DNA of 5,979 bases from Oscillospiraceae bacterium (GTDB lineage: Bacteria > Bacillota > Clostridia > Oscillospirales > Ruminococcaceae), in NCBI GenBank assembly GCA_015067375.1, contig SVMQ01000146.1, forward strand, positions 1 to 5,979. The letters run 5' to 3'. How positions within the stretch are numbered: position 1 is the first letter of the stretch; the number at the start of each line of letters is the position of its first letter. The notes under the pieces were generated by a model. That model ran no database searches. It saw only the letters and a list, made by a program, of their open reading frames with translations, and was not told where the DNA came from. The translations under genes and the position numbers were made by a program. Shown here in pieces: positions 1 through 4,808 of this stretch.

Positions 1-527
1 ACATCCTCGCCTATCTCGCCCGAAGTAAACTGACCGATAGCCTCGTATATCTCGGAGTAGCCTACGCGCTTGCCCTGAACGCATCCCGGGTTCATGGGGC
101 CGCCGCTGATGAAGATAGAGGGCAGATCCATTCTGGAAGCCGCAAGCACCATGCCCGGTACTATCTTGTCACAGTTGGGGATGAACACAACGCCGTCGAG
201 AGGATGCGCTGTCAGCATTACCTCGATGCTGTCCGCAATAAGCTCACGGGATGCGAGAGAATAACGCATACCCTTGTGATTCATCGCTACGCCGTCGCAT
301 ACGCCGATGGTGAAGAACTCAAAAGGCACGCCGCCTGCATTTCTGATACCGTCCTTGACGTACTTGGATATCTCGTGCAGATGCTGGTGACCCGGCACAT
401 AATCGCTTGCCGCGCAGACGACCGCGATAAAGGGTCTGTTCATCTCGCTGTCTGTCACACCAAGAGATTTAAGTATAGCTCTGTGTGGAGTTTTCTCTGC
501 TCCTACTTTAATTAAATCACTTCTCAT
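1..527 (-). CDS. ilvD: Dihydroxy-acid dehydratase (IlvD), N-terminal 175 residues, runs off left edge
   Basis: Catalyses dehydration of 2,3-dihydroxy-isovalerate and 2,3-dihydroxy-3-methylvalerate to the 2-keto acids in valine, leucine and isoleucine synthesis; a cytosolic Fe-S/Mg enzyme. The visible part starts MRSDLIKVGAEKTPHRAIL and carries family landmarks: PGHQHL (45-50), GVCDGVAMNHKGMRYSLASR (75-94) with the Mg-binding Asp78, and the signature NCDKIVPGM (118-126). Cys119 is a cluster ligand, Asp120 a metal ligand and Lys121 the lysine that is carbamylated in the family. SGGPM follows at 141-145. The C-terminal two thirds, including the third family cysteine, lie outside the window. The position before PGH has no cysteine, unlike the [2Fe-2S] dehydratases (NPCN/TPCN type), which suggests the oxygen-labile [4Fe-4S] kind. 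The start ATG at 525-527 is preceded by AGAAAGGA at good spacing. This ribosome binding site and start are duplicated 135 bp upstream. Confidence 0.95.
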   Translation of the reverse strand, partial: MRSDLIKVGAEKTPHRAILKSLGVTDSEMNRPFIAVVCAASDYVPGHQHLHEISKYVKDGIRNAGGVPFEFFTIGVCDGVAMNHKGMRYSLASRELIADSIEVMLTAHPLDGVVFIPNCDKIVPGMVLAASRMDLPSIFISGGPMNPGCVQGKRVGYSEIYEAIGQFTSGEIGED

Positions 528-546
528 TATAGTTGTTCCTTTCTGA
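517..546. repeat. 30-bp perfect direct repeat, ilvD-proximal copy
   Basis: These 30 bases recur identically at 652-681. Read on the minus strand, the repeat contains the ribosome binding site AAAGGA, the spacer, the ATG and the first eight bases after it of ilvD. The match stops abruptly on both sides (516 A against 651 G; 547 T against 682 A). This is the copy used by the real ilvD gene. Confidence 0.95.
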
Positions 547-651
547 TCTATGTTTTATGCTGGGTGCTTTCTCTGGTTTCCGCAGGAAATCGCGGTCGCT
601 TCGACCGCGAAAGAGAAAGTGCAAGGTTGACTGCATTTGCAGTCAACACAG
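547..651. mobile_element. 105-bp hairpin-rich insertion between direct repeats (MITE/REP-like candidate)
   Basis: Nearly all of this segment is inverted repeats. CTTTCTCT at 567-574 pairs with AGAGAAAG at 612-619. This stem closes two inner hairpins: TTTCC/GGAAA (577-581 with 585-589, loop GCA) and the 9-bp TCGCGGTCG/CGACCGCGA (590-598 with 602-610, 3-base loop). A separate 10-bp hairpin, GTTGACTGCA/TGCAGTCAAC, sits at 626-647 with a 2-base loop. No transposase or other protein family is encoded. Flanking by a perfect 30-bp direct repeat suggests an inserted non-autonomous element. Thirty bases is longer than usual transposase target duplications, so the repeat may belong to the element, or the region may come from a local tandem duplication. 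As RNA it would form a three-way junction plus a hairpin and could also act as a leader. Confidence 0.45.
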
Positions 652-662
652 TCACTTCTCAT
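555..662 (-). CDS. Possible 35-codon cysteine-rich upstream ORF (leader) before ilvD
   Basis: This short frame begins at the duplicated ilvD start signal: AGAAAGGA, then ATG at 660-662. Its first four residues, MRSD, are the same as those of IlvD. It then diverges into CVDCKCSQPC (residues 5-14), has a fifth cysteine at 27 and ends HPA before TAA at 555-557, 27 bp upstream of the ilvD start. It lies in the same frame as ilvD (offset 135 bp). Because it has an exact copy of the ilvD initiation region it should be translated if transcribed. It reads straight through the inverted repeats of the intervening element. It is not a classical branched-chain attenuator peptide: it has two Val, one Ile and no Leu. 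I do not recognise the peptide. It may simply be a by-product of the insertion. Confidence 0.35.
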   Translation of the reverse strand: MRSDCVDCKCSQPCTFSFAVEATAISCGNQRKHPA

Positions 663-681
663 TATAGTTGTTCCTTTCTGA
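652..681. repeat. 30-bp perfect direct repeat, ilvD-distal copy
   Basis: Second exact copy of the sequence at 517-546, 135 bp away. It carries a working-looking ribosome binding site and ATG (660-662, minus strand) that opens a 35-codon frame instead of ilvD. The two copies flank a 105-bp hairpin-rich stretch, as a target duplication would. Confidence 0.95.
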
Positions 682-689
682 ATTTTAAA
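661..689 (-). promoter_or_regulatory. Weak candidate promoter for ilvD in the upstream repeat copy
   Basis: On the minus strand TTTAAA (684-689) and TATAAT (661-666) are separated by 17 bp. The -10 is a perfect match but overlaps the ATG of the upstream ORF, and the -35 is poor. The proximal repeat copy has the same TATAAT but no -35 at the right distance. If used, RNA would start near 654, inside the repeat, and place the hairpin element in the ilvD leader without translating the upstream ORF. The TATAATG may be coincidence, and ilvD could instead be read from the glucokinase operon. Confidence 0.25.
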
Positions 690-709
690 TTGACAATTTT
701 CTTTTATAT

Positions 710-729
710 TATCGTCGTTTCAGACGATA
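710..729 (-). other. Stem-loop just downstream of the glucokinase stop codon
   Basis: TATCGTC (710-716) and GACGATA (723-729) form a 7-bp stem with a 6-base loop, 11 bp past the glucokinase stop. Read leftward it is followed by an A-rich rather than U-rich tract, so it is not a standard intrinsic terminator. It may weaken read-through or protect the 3' end of the operon RNA. Confidence 0.35.
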
Positions 730-740
730 TGTTCTTTATG

Positions 741-1688
741 TTATACACTCCTGTAAAGCATAGCCGCGCCGATTATTCCCGCGTCATTGCCAAGCTTGCA
801 CACAGCTATCTCGGTGTTCTTTGCGCTGTTTTTGGTGTATACCTGCTCTGCCACTGTCTTTTTCAGCGGAACGAGCAGCGTGTCGCCCTCGTTGCACACA
901 CCGCCGCCTATACAAAGAATATCAGGCTGGAAGATGTTGATGGTATTCGCAATACCCACTGCAAGGTATTTCACGAATTCGTCGGTTATCTCCTTGCCCA
1001 CGGGACAGCCCTGCTTGAGTGCGTTGTAGGCTGTGCGGGCGCTCGTCCTGCCGTCTGCTTCGATAAGCTTTGCGACGATGGAGTCGGGGTTGCGCTGTGC
1101 CGCTTCGTTAGTGGTGCGGATAAGTCCTGTTGCGGATGAATATGTTTCAAAGCAGCCCTTGCGACCGCAAGTACACTGTCTGCCATCCACCACGAGCACT
1201 GTATGACCTATCTCGCCGCCTGCACAGTTTGAGCCACTGTACAGCTTGCCGTTGATTATGATACCTGCGCCGACGCCTGTGCCGAGCGTGATAGCTACCG
1301 CGTTTGTCGCGCCCTTTGCAGCGCCTGCCACAAACTCGCCGAATGCCGCAGCGTCAGCGTCGTTTCCGAGGTAGGTCTTTACGCCGAATTCCGTTTGGAT
1401 ATCGTCGCGTATCGGCACATTCACAAAGCCGAGGTTGTTGGAATACTCCACAACGCCGTTGTTGCAGGTGCCGGGGCAGCCGATACCGATAGCCTCCGCC
1501 TCAGACGGAGCTATCTTCGCATCCTCGCACGCAAGGCGCACTGCCTGCTTTATATCCTCCAGTATCTCAGCGTAGGGTCTGGGCGCGTTGGTCTTTACCT
1601 TTGAGCGCGCGATTATCTCGCAACTGTCGTTTACAACACCGCAAGCGATATTTGTGCCGCCGATGTCGATGCCTATGTAATATGCCAT
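741..1688 (-). CDS. glcK: ROK-family glucokinase
   Basis: Predicted cytosolic ATP-dependent glucokinase, 315 residues (normal for the Gram-positive GlcK type), making glucose-6-phosphate. The order of motifs is complete: phosphate-binding DIGGTNI at 8-14, sugar-binding/catalytic GNDADAAA with Asp110, second phosphate loop LGTGVGAGII at 135-144, GGEIGH at 157-162, then the ROK zinc motif CTCGRKGCFE. His162, Cys172, Cys174 and Cys179 are the zinc ligands, and Glu181 ends the CxCGxxGCxE signature. A C-terminal IGGGV motif lies at 260-264. The ATG is fixed by a near-perfect AGGAGGT (1697-1703) 8 bp upstream. It sits 23 bp after manA and is probably co-transcribed with it. Glucose is the likely substrate from overall resemblance, but related ROK kinases act on mannose, fructose or N-acetylmannosamine, so specificity is inferred. 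Confidence 0.92.
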   Translation of the reverse strand: MAYYIGIDIGGTNIACGVVNDSCEIIARSKVKTNAPRPYAEILEDIKQAVRLACEDAKIAPSEAEAIGIGCPGTCNNGVVEYSNNLGFVNVPIRDDIQTEFGVKTYLGNDADAAAFGEFVAGAAKGATNAVAITLGTGVGAGIIINGKLYSGSNCAGGEIGHTVLVVDGRQCTCGRKGCFETYSSATGLIRTTNEAAQRNPDSIVAKLIEADGRTSARTAYNALKQGCPVGKEITDEFVKYLAVGIANTINIFQPDILCIGGGVCNEGDTLLVPLKKTVAEQVYTKNSAKNTEIAVCKLGNDAGIIGAAMLYRSV

Positions 1689-1711
1689 AACTCACGACCT
1701 CCTGTAGAATA

Positions 1712-2677
1712 TCAGATGATGTCCGAAATTATTACCTCTGCCTTGCCGCTCACTGTGTAGTCGCCTGTGCCTGCGTCAACGAAAACGCTGTCGCCCTTTG
1801 CTGCTGTCACGCTCTCGCCGTTTGCGGATATCGTACACTCTCCGTCCAGCACCAGCAGGGAATTGAACGACTTCTCCGAAGCGGTCAGCTTTGCTGTGCC
1901 CGAAAGCTCCAGCTTGTTTACATTGAAATACTCGCAGGAACGCAGCAGCGTCTTTGTGCCGCCCTCAACAGCCTCGGGCGCGCCCTGTGCCTTGGTGGGA
2001 TATTTAGGCGGTACAAGCTCTGTTACCTCGCAAGCCTTTTCAACGTGCAGGGGTCTGGGCTTTCCGTCAGCACCTACCCTGCCGTAATCGTAGATACGAT
2101 AGGTGGTGTTGGAATTCTGCTGTATCTCAGCGATAAGGATTCCCTTGCCTATCGCGTGCAGCGTGCCTGCCTCGATAAAGAATACGTCGCCCTTGTGTAC
2201 AGGGACGTTATTCGTAACCTCAAGAAGCGTATTGTTCCTGATGCGCTCGGCAAACTCCTCGCTCGTTATCTCGTGCTTGAAGCCGTAGAGAAGCTCCGCG
2301 CCCTCCTCACAGTCAACTATGTACCACATCTCGGTCTTGCCGTATTCACCCTCGACGCGCATTGCATATTCGTTGTCAGGATGCACCTGCACCGAAAGAT
2401 TGTCCTTTGCGTCGATAAGCTTGATGAGGATGGGGAAATACTCAAAGCGCTCGCAATTCGTGCCAAGAACGCCGTTTCCCTTTGCCGCTATGTACTCAGA
2501 AAGGGTCTTGCCGCTGTACTCGCCTGTCGCCACAACGCTCTGTCCGTCCTTGTGGCAGGAAAGCTCCCAGCTCTCCGCGATCTTGTCGGAGTCCAGCTTC
2601 TTGCCGTATTCCTCTCTCAGTCTGTTACCGCCCCAGATGTAGTCTGTGCAGTGTGCTGTCAGCTTGATGATGCCCAT
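1712..2677 (-). CDS. manA: Mannose-6-phosphate isomerase, class I
   Basis: Interconverts mannose-6-phosphate and fructose-6-phosphate; a cytosolic zinc enzyme that feeds mannose into glycolysis or supplies mannose-6-phosphate for GDP-mannose. The protein is 321 residues, like the short Bacillus-type enzymes. The cupin metal site is intact: Gln97 and His99 in QVHPD, Glu116 in KTEMWY, and His174 in GTLHAIG. Arg194 in TTYRIYDYGR is the expected catalytic arginine. A second, C-terminal cupin-like domain covers about 245-321. The N-terminal LTAHCTDYIWGG is typical of the family. I chose the ATG at 2675-2677 because AAAGGA (2687-2692) lies 9 bp upstream; a TTG further out would put that ribosome binding site inside the gene. 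The preceding LUD gene ends 18 bp earlier. Confidence 0.94.
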   Translation of the reverse strand: MGIIKLTAHCTDYIWGGNRLREEYGKKLDSDKIAESWELSCHKDGQSVVATGEYSGKTLSEYIAAKGNGVLGTNCERFEYFPILIKLIDAKDNLSVQVHPDNEYAMRVEGEYGKTEMWYIVDCEEGAELLYGFKHEITSEEFAERIRNNTLLEVTNNVPVHKGDVFFIEAGTLHAIGKGILIAEIQQNSNTTYRIYDYGRVGADGKPRPLHVEKACEVTELVPPKYPTKAQGAPEAVEGGTKTLLRSCEYFNVNKLELSGTAKLTASEKSFNSLLVLDGECTISANGESVTAAKGDSVFVDAGTGDYTVSGKAEVIISDII

Positions 2678-2695
2678 AACATTATGTCCTTTCAA

Positions 2696-3313
2696 TTAAA
2701 ATCCGAGTTCCTCGTTTACGATGATGACCTTTATCCTGTCCTTTACGCGCTGCTGCTCAAGGCGCACAAAGCTGCAGCATATCCTGCCGTCGCCGCTGCA
2801 GTGAGCGCACTCGCCCGTCTTTGCACAGGGTGTCGCACAGTTAAGGCGCACCGTATTCTTAGGTGCAGCGATAAGCTCCACGCGGCGCACAGCCTCGTCC
2901 ATATCCTTGACTATCTTATTCACGCCGACCACCAGCACGACCTGCTTCGGACCGTATATCATAGCCGAAACACGGTTGCCCTTGCCGTCAACATTATACA
3001 GCGCGCCGTCCTCTGTCAGCGCGTTGGTGCTTGCAAAAAACGTATCGGAAACGAACGCCTTGTGCAGCACATCCTCTATCTCATCGGGACTTGATCCGTC
3101 AAAGCGATGCGCGTAAACGTCCTTGTACTCGCTGAGAAGCAGGTCAGTAACACCGCTTTCTTTCAGCGACATCGAGCCGCCTGCTGTGATAAGCTTGTCA
3201 TCCTTGATAAGCTCGCGCACGATGTCGTGCAGCTGCTCCCTCGTTTCAGCATAATAGGGCTTCATACGGTTTCGCTCCAGCGCCTTCATGGTCTTTTCAA
3301 TTCTTGCTTCCAT
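2696..3313 (-). CDS. LUD-domain protein (LutC/YkgG-like, stand-alone) with cysteine-rich tail
   Basis: Single LUD domain protein (PF02589 family; relatives are LutC and the C-terminal part of LutB of lactate oxidation), 205 residues, cytosolic. Recognisable parts are the N-terminal helix with NRMKPYYAETREQ (15-27), the glycine-rich TAGGSMSLKESG (43-54), the SDTFFASTNALTEDG core (89-103) and YGPKQVVLVVGVNKIV (120-135). The tail carries six cysteines (159, 163, 169, 172, 179, 180) in a pattern common to clostridial stand-alone LUD proteins and suggestive of metal or Fe-S binding. There is no LutA or LutB partner nearby, so a lactate dehydrogenase role is not supported; the exact function is unknown. 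The ATG has AGAGG 7 bp upstream, in the 13-bp gap after the preceding gene. The manA start follows 18 bp after its stop. Confidence 0.85.
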   Translation of the reverse strand: MEARIEKTMKALERNRMKPYYAETREQLHDIVRELIKDDKLITAGGSMSLKESGVTDLLLSEYKDVYAHRFDGSSPDEIEDVLHKAFVSDTFFASTNALTEDGALYNVDGKGNRVSAMIYGPKQVVLVVGVNKIVKDMDEAVRRVELIAAPKNTVRLNCATPCAKTGECAHCSGDGRICCSFVRLEQQRVKDRIKVIIVNEELGF

Positions 3314-3326
3314 AGCTGTACCTCTT

Positions 3327-4223
3327 TTATTCTTCAGTCTTTCCGCATTTCTGCGTAATGGTTATGATGGAATTATCCGCGATATCAAACGAGCCGTCCT
3401 CGCCGTATTCACCGTAAGGAACATAGAACTCCGCAATATCCGAGCCGTACTCCACAGTATTCAGCAGCGCAGCTTTCTTTGATGTGAAAAGCTCCTGTGA
3501 AATGTCAGTGTCGCACACCTCTGTGATTATCTTGAAGTAGTTATCCAGCATCGTGCTGTCGATATGTCGGAAATTCTGATTTATCAGCTGCGCCAGTACA
3601 TCGCCCACCATGCTGAAGCGATAGCTCTCGCCCTCGCTGAATTCAGCGAGATACATATATCTGAACATCGCCTCAGGGCTGAATATCTGCGCGCCTGCAT
3701 TGAATGCGTCACGCACCGCGCCGTCAGTTACCATGAGCGTCTTTGGCACATCGTACTCCACATTACCGAACGACGAAACAAGTCTGAGGAAGCCCGCACG
3801 GTCAAATCCGATATAACCGTCGCAGGTGATGCCCGTAGCATCCGCGACCGCCTTGACAGCGCCCGTGCCGCCCAGCGCGGCATAAACATTCGGGAGTGTT
3901 CGCTCGCTGTCAGCAACGCTTATGCCATTCGGAAGCGGTATGAACACCACCGTATTCTCCACCGCATTGTAGGACACCATCATGAAAAGCTGCGGCATAG
4001 CGCCTGCCTCGTCGCCTATCATAGTCAGCAGCGTAAAGTTATGGCTCGCGTCAGGCCTGAAATCGTCGGAAAGCTCTCCGGTCGGGGTAAGTCCCGTAGC
4101 CACCTGCCTGTCCTCGGGAAAAAGGAAATCCTGAAACGTGAGTATTATGCCTATCGCAAACGCCATCGTAATACCGAATGCGATAAAATAGATATACCAG
4201 TTGCTCTTTCTTTTTACTGCCAT
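3327..4223 (-). CDS. Membrane-anchored degenerate LytR-CpsA-Psr (LCP)-like protein
   Basis: 298-residue protein with a short basic N-terminus (MAVKRKSN) and one transmembrane segment at about 10-31, so most of it should lie outside the cytoplasmic membrane. Residues about 63-220 follow the LCP order: a first strand FTLLTMIGDEAG (63-74) where LCP enzymes have IGxDxR; FIPLPNGISV (94-103) where they have the SIPRD strand; LPNVYAALGG (110-119) matching the N-AYxxGG region; and YIGFDRAGFLRLVSSFG (137-153), a very LCP-like segment. Key arginines are absent: PRD is PLP, and the later RxR...RxxRQ lipid-phosphate-binding segment is MYLAEFSEGESYRF. It is therefore probably not an active wall-polymer ligase and may bind or regulate. 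Start supported by GAAAGG about 9 bp upstream. It lies 24 bp after yjbR and 13 bp before the LUD gene. Family assignment is by motif order only. Confidence 0.65.
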   Translation of the reverse strand: MAVKRKSNWYIYFIAFGITMAFAIGIILTFQDFLFPEDRQVATGLTPTGELSDDFRPDASHNFTLLTMIGDEAGAMPQLFMMVSYNAVENTVVFIPLPNGISVADSERTLPNVYAALGGTGAVKAVADATGITCDGYIGFDRAGFLRLVSSFGNVEYDVPKTLMVTDGAVRDAFNAGAQIFSPEAMFRYMYLAEFSEGESYRFSMVGDVLAQLINQNFRHIDSTMLDNYFKIITEVCDTDISQELFTSKKAALLNTVEYGSDIAEFYVPYGEYGEDGSFDIADNSIITITQKCGKTEE

Positions 4224-4247
4224 ATAATTCTGCCTTTCGTAAATATA

Positions 4248-4631
4248 TCAGTTTTCTGCCGCGCTATCCTCGGCAAGCTCTCTTTGCAGCTTTTTGCTCA
4301 ATTTTGACACGACATAGCTATATGAGTGGTCTGCCATGCGCAGAAGCTCGTCATCGGGCACTGCGCCGACAAGCGAGATAGTATTGAAATAGGGCTGCTG
4401 TACAGGCGGACAGTGCCAGCCGCGCTTCACATCATCGGGATACAGCTTCCTGTAAAACTCCCCTGTCATACGCTCGCAATTGAACGTAACGCACGGCACA
4501 CCGTGCAGCATGAACAGCTGCGCGAATATCCTGCCCCTGACCTTTACCACAGTGCAATCAATGCCAAACGGGAGATCGGTGTATGCACCTTTTTTGTCCA
4601 TGCAATAAGACAAAAGTTCTTCCTGCGTCAT
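4248..4631 (-). CDS. MmcQ/YjbR-family protein
   Basis: 127-residue cytosolic protein of the MmcQ/YjbR family (PF04237), a small fold sometimes annotated as DNA-binding although the biochemical role is not established. Typical features are LPFGIDCTVVKVRGRIFAQL (20-39), where family members read a similar strand-turn-strand; FYRKLYPDDVKRGWHCPP (59-76), the family YPGVxxGxH region; YFNTISLVGAVPDDEL (81-96), corresponding to the usual W-T-I-LDG-VPDEEL; and DHSYSYVVSKLSKK (101-114) at the end. Length is normal. The ATG has AAGGAG (4638-4643) 6 bp upstream. It is the first gene of the leftward operon, about 120 bp downstream of a good promoter, and divergent from alr. Confidence 0.85.
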   Translation of the reverse strand: MTQEELLSYCMDKKGAYTDLPFGIDCTVVKVRGRIFAQLFMLHGVPCVTFNCERMTGEFYRKLYPDDVKRGWHCPPVQQPYFNTISLVGAVPDDELLRMADHSYSYVVSKLSKKLQRELAEDSAAEN

Positions 4632-4650
4632 GAAATGCTCCTTGACAAGA

Positions 4651-4693
4651 ACGGAAAAGCGATTTTTTTCAGATTAACCCTTGCATTTTCCGT
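4651..4693. repeat. 8-bp inverted repeat beside the alr promoter and yjbR ribosome binding site
   Basis: ACGGAAAA (4651-4658) and TTTTCCGT (4686-4693) are exact inverted copies separated by 27 bp. The right arm overlaps the end of the alr -35 and its spacer; the left arm is just upstream of the yjbR ribosome binding site. It could be a split operator or a stem in the leftward leader RNA. The loop is long and A/T-rich, so chance is possible. Confidence 0.3.
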
Positions 4694-4709
4694 GTGATAG
4701 TAATATAAT
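4681..4709 (+). promoter_or_regulatory. Candidate promoter of alr
   Basis: A perfect -10, TATAAT (4704-4709), sits 17 bp after TTGCAT (4681-4686), a weak -35 sharing only TTG with consensus. RNA would begin near 4716, giving a leader of about 93 nt for alr. It faces the leftward operon promoter, whose transcript would run over it. Confidence 0.5.
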
Positions 4710-4761
4710 ATAGAAGTATGCACTAAAATGATGATAACATGATCCTGCATTATACGAATAT

Positions 4762-4790
4762 AGTATAGCACATTTGCAGCGAAATTTCAA
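4762..4790 (-). promoter_or_regulatory. Sigma-A-type promoter of the leftward operon
   Basis: On the minus strand TTGAAA (4785-4790) and TATACT (4762-4767) are separated by exactly 17 bp, and the -10 is preceded by TGC, giving an extended -10. Each hexamer matches consensus at five of six positions. RNA would begin near 4755, giving a leader of about 124 nt before the first gene. The -35 lies only 8 bp from the alr ribosome binding site. Confidence 0.7.
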
Positions 4791-4808
4791 CAGCATCGAG
4801 GTAATAAC

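Noticed and set aside
517..681. CRISPR array
   Set aside because: There are only two repeat copies, the spacing is 105 bp of hairpins, and the repeat is the ilvD translation start.
528..740. T-box or classical branched-chain leader-peptide attenuator upstream of ilvD
   Set aside because: I see no T-box core sequence, no run of Leu/Ile/Val codons, and no terminator hairpin followed by a U tract on the minus strand.
564..1139. 191-codon rightward frame through the hairpin region and the 3' end of the glucokinase
   Set aside because: It overlaps the conserved C-terminal half of the ROK kinase and has no family resemblance.
2678..2695. Upstream TTG start that would extend manA by six residues
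   Set aside because: The added codons include the AAAGGA ribosome binding site; the ATG at 2675-2677 starts the conserved MGIIKLTAH sequence at proper spacing.
2045..3094. 349-codon rightward open frame antisense to manA and the LUD gene
   Set aside because: It crosses two real genes on the other strand, resembles no family, has no convincing ribosome binding site, and is a by-product of codon bias in the real genes.
3564..4307. 247-codon rightward open frame antisense to the LCP-like gene
   Set aside because: The composition is a shadow of the minus-strand gene, which has a membrane segment, ribosome binding site and operon spacing.
4642..4670. Perfect TTGACA on the plus strand at 4642-4647 as an alr promoter
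   Set aside because: No acceptable -10 hexamer lies 16-19 bp downstream; that position is a run of T. The bases are shared with the yjbR ribosome binding site on the other strand.
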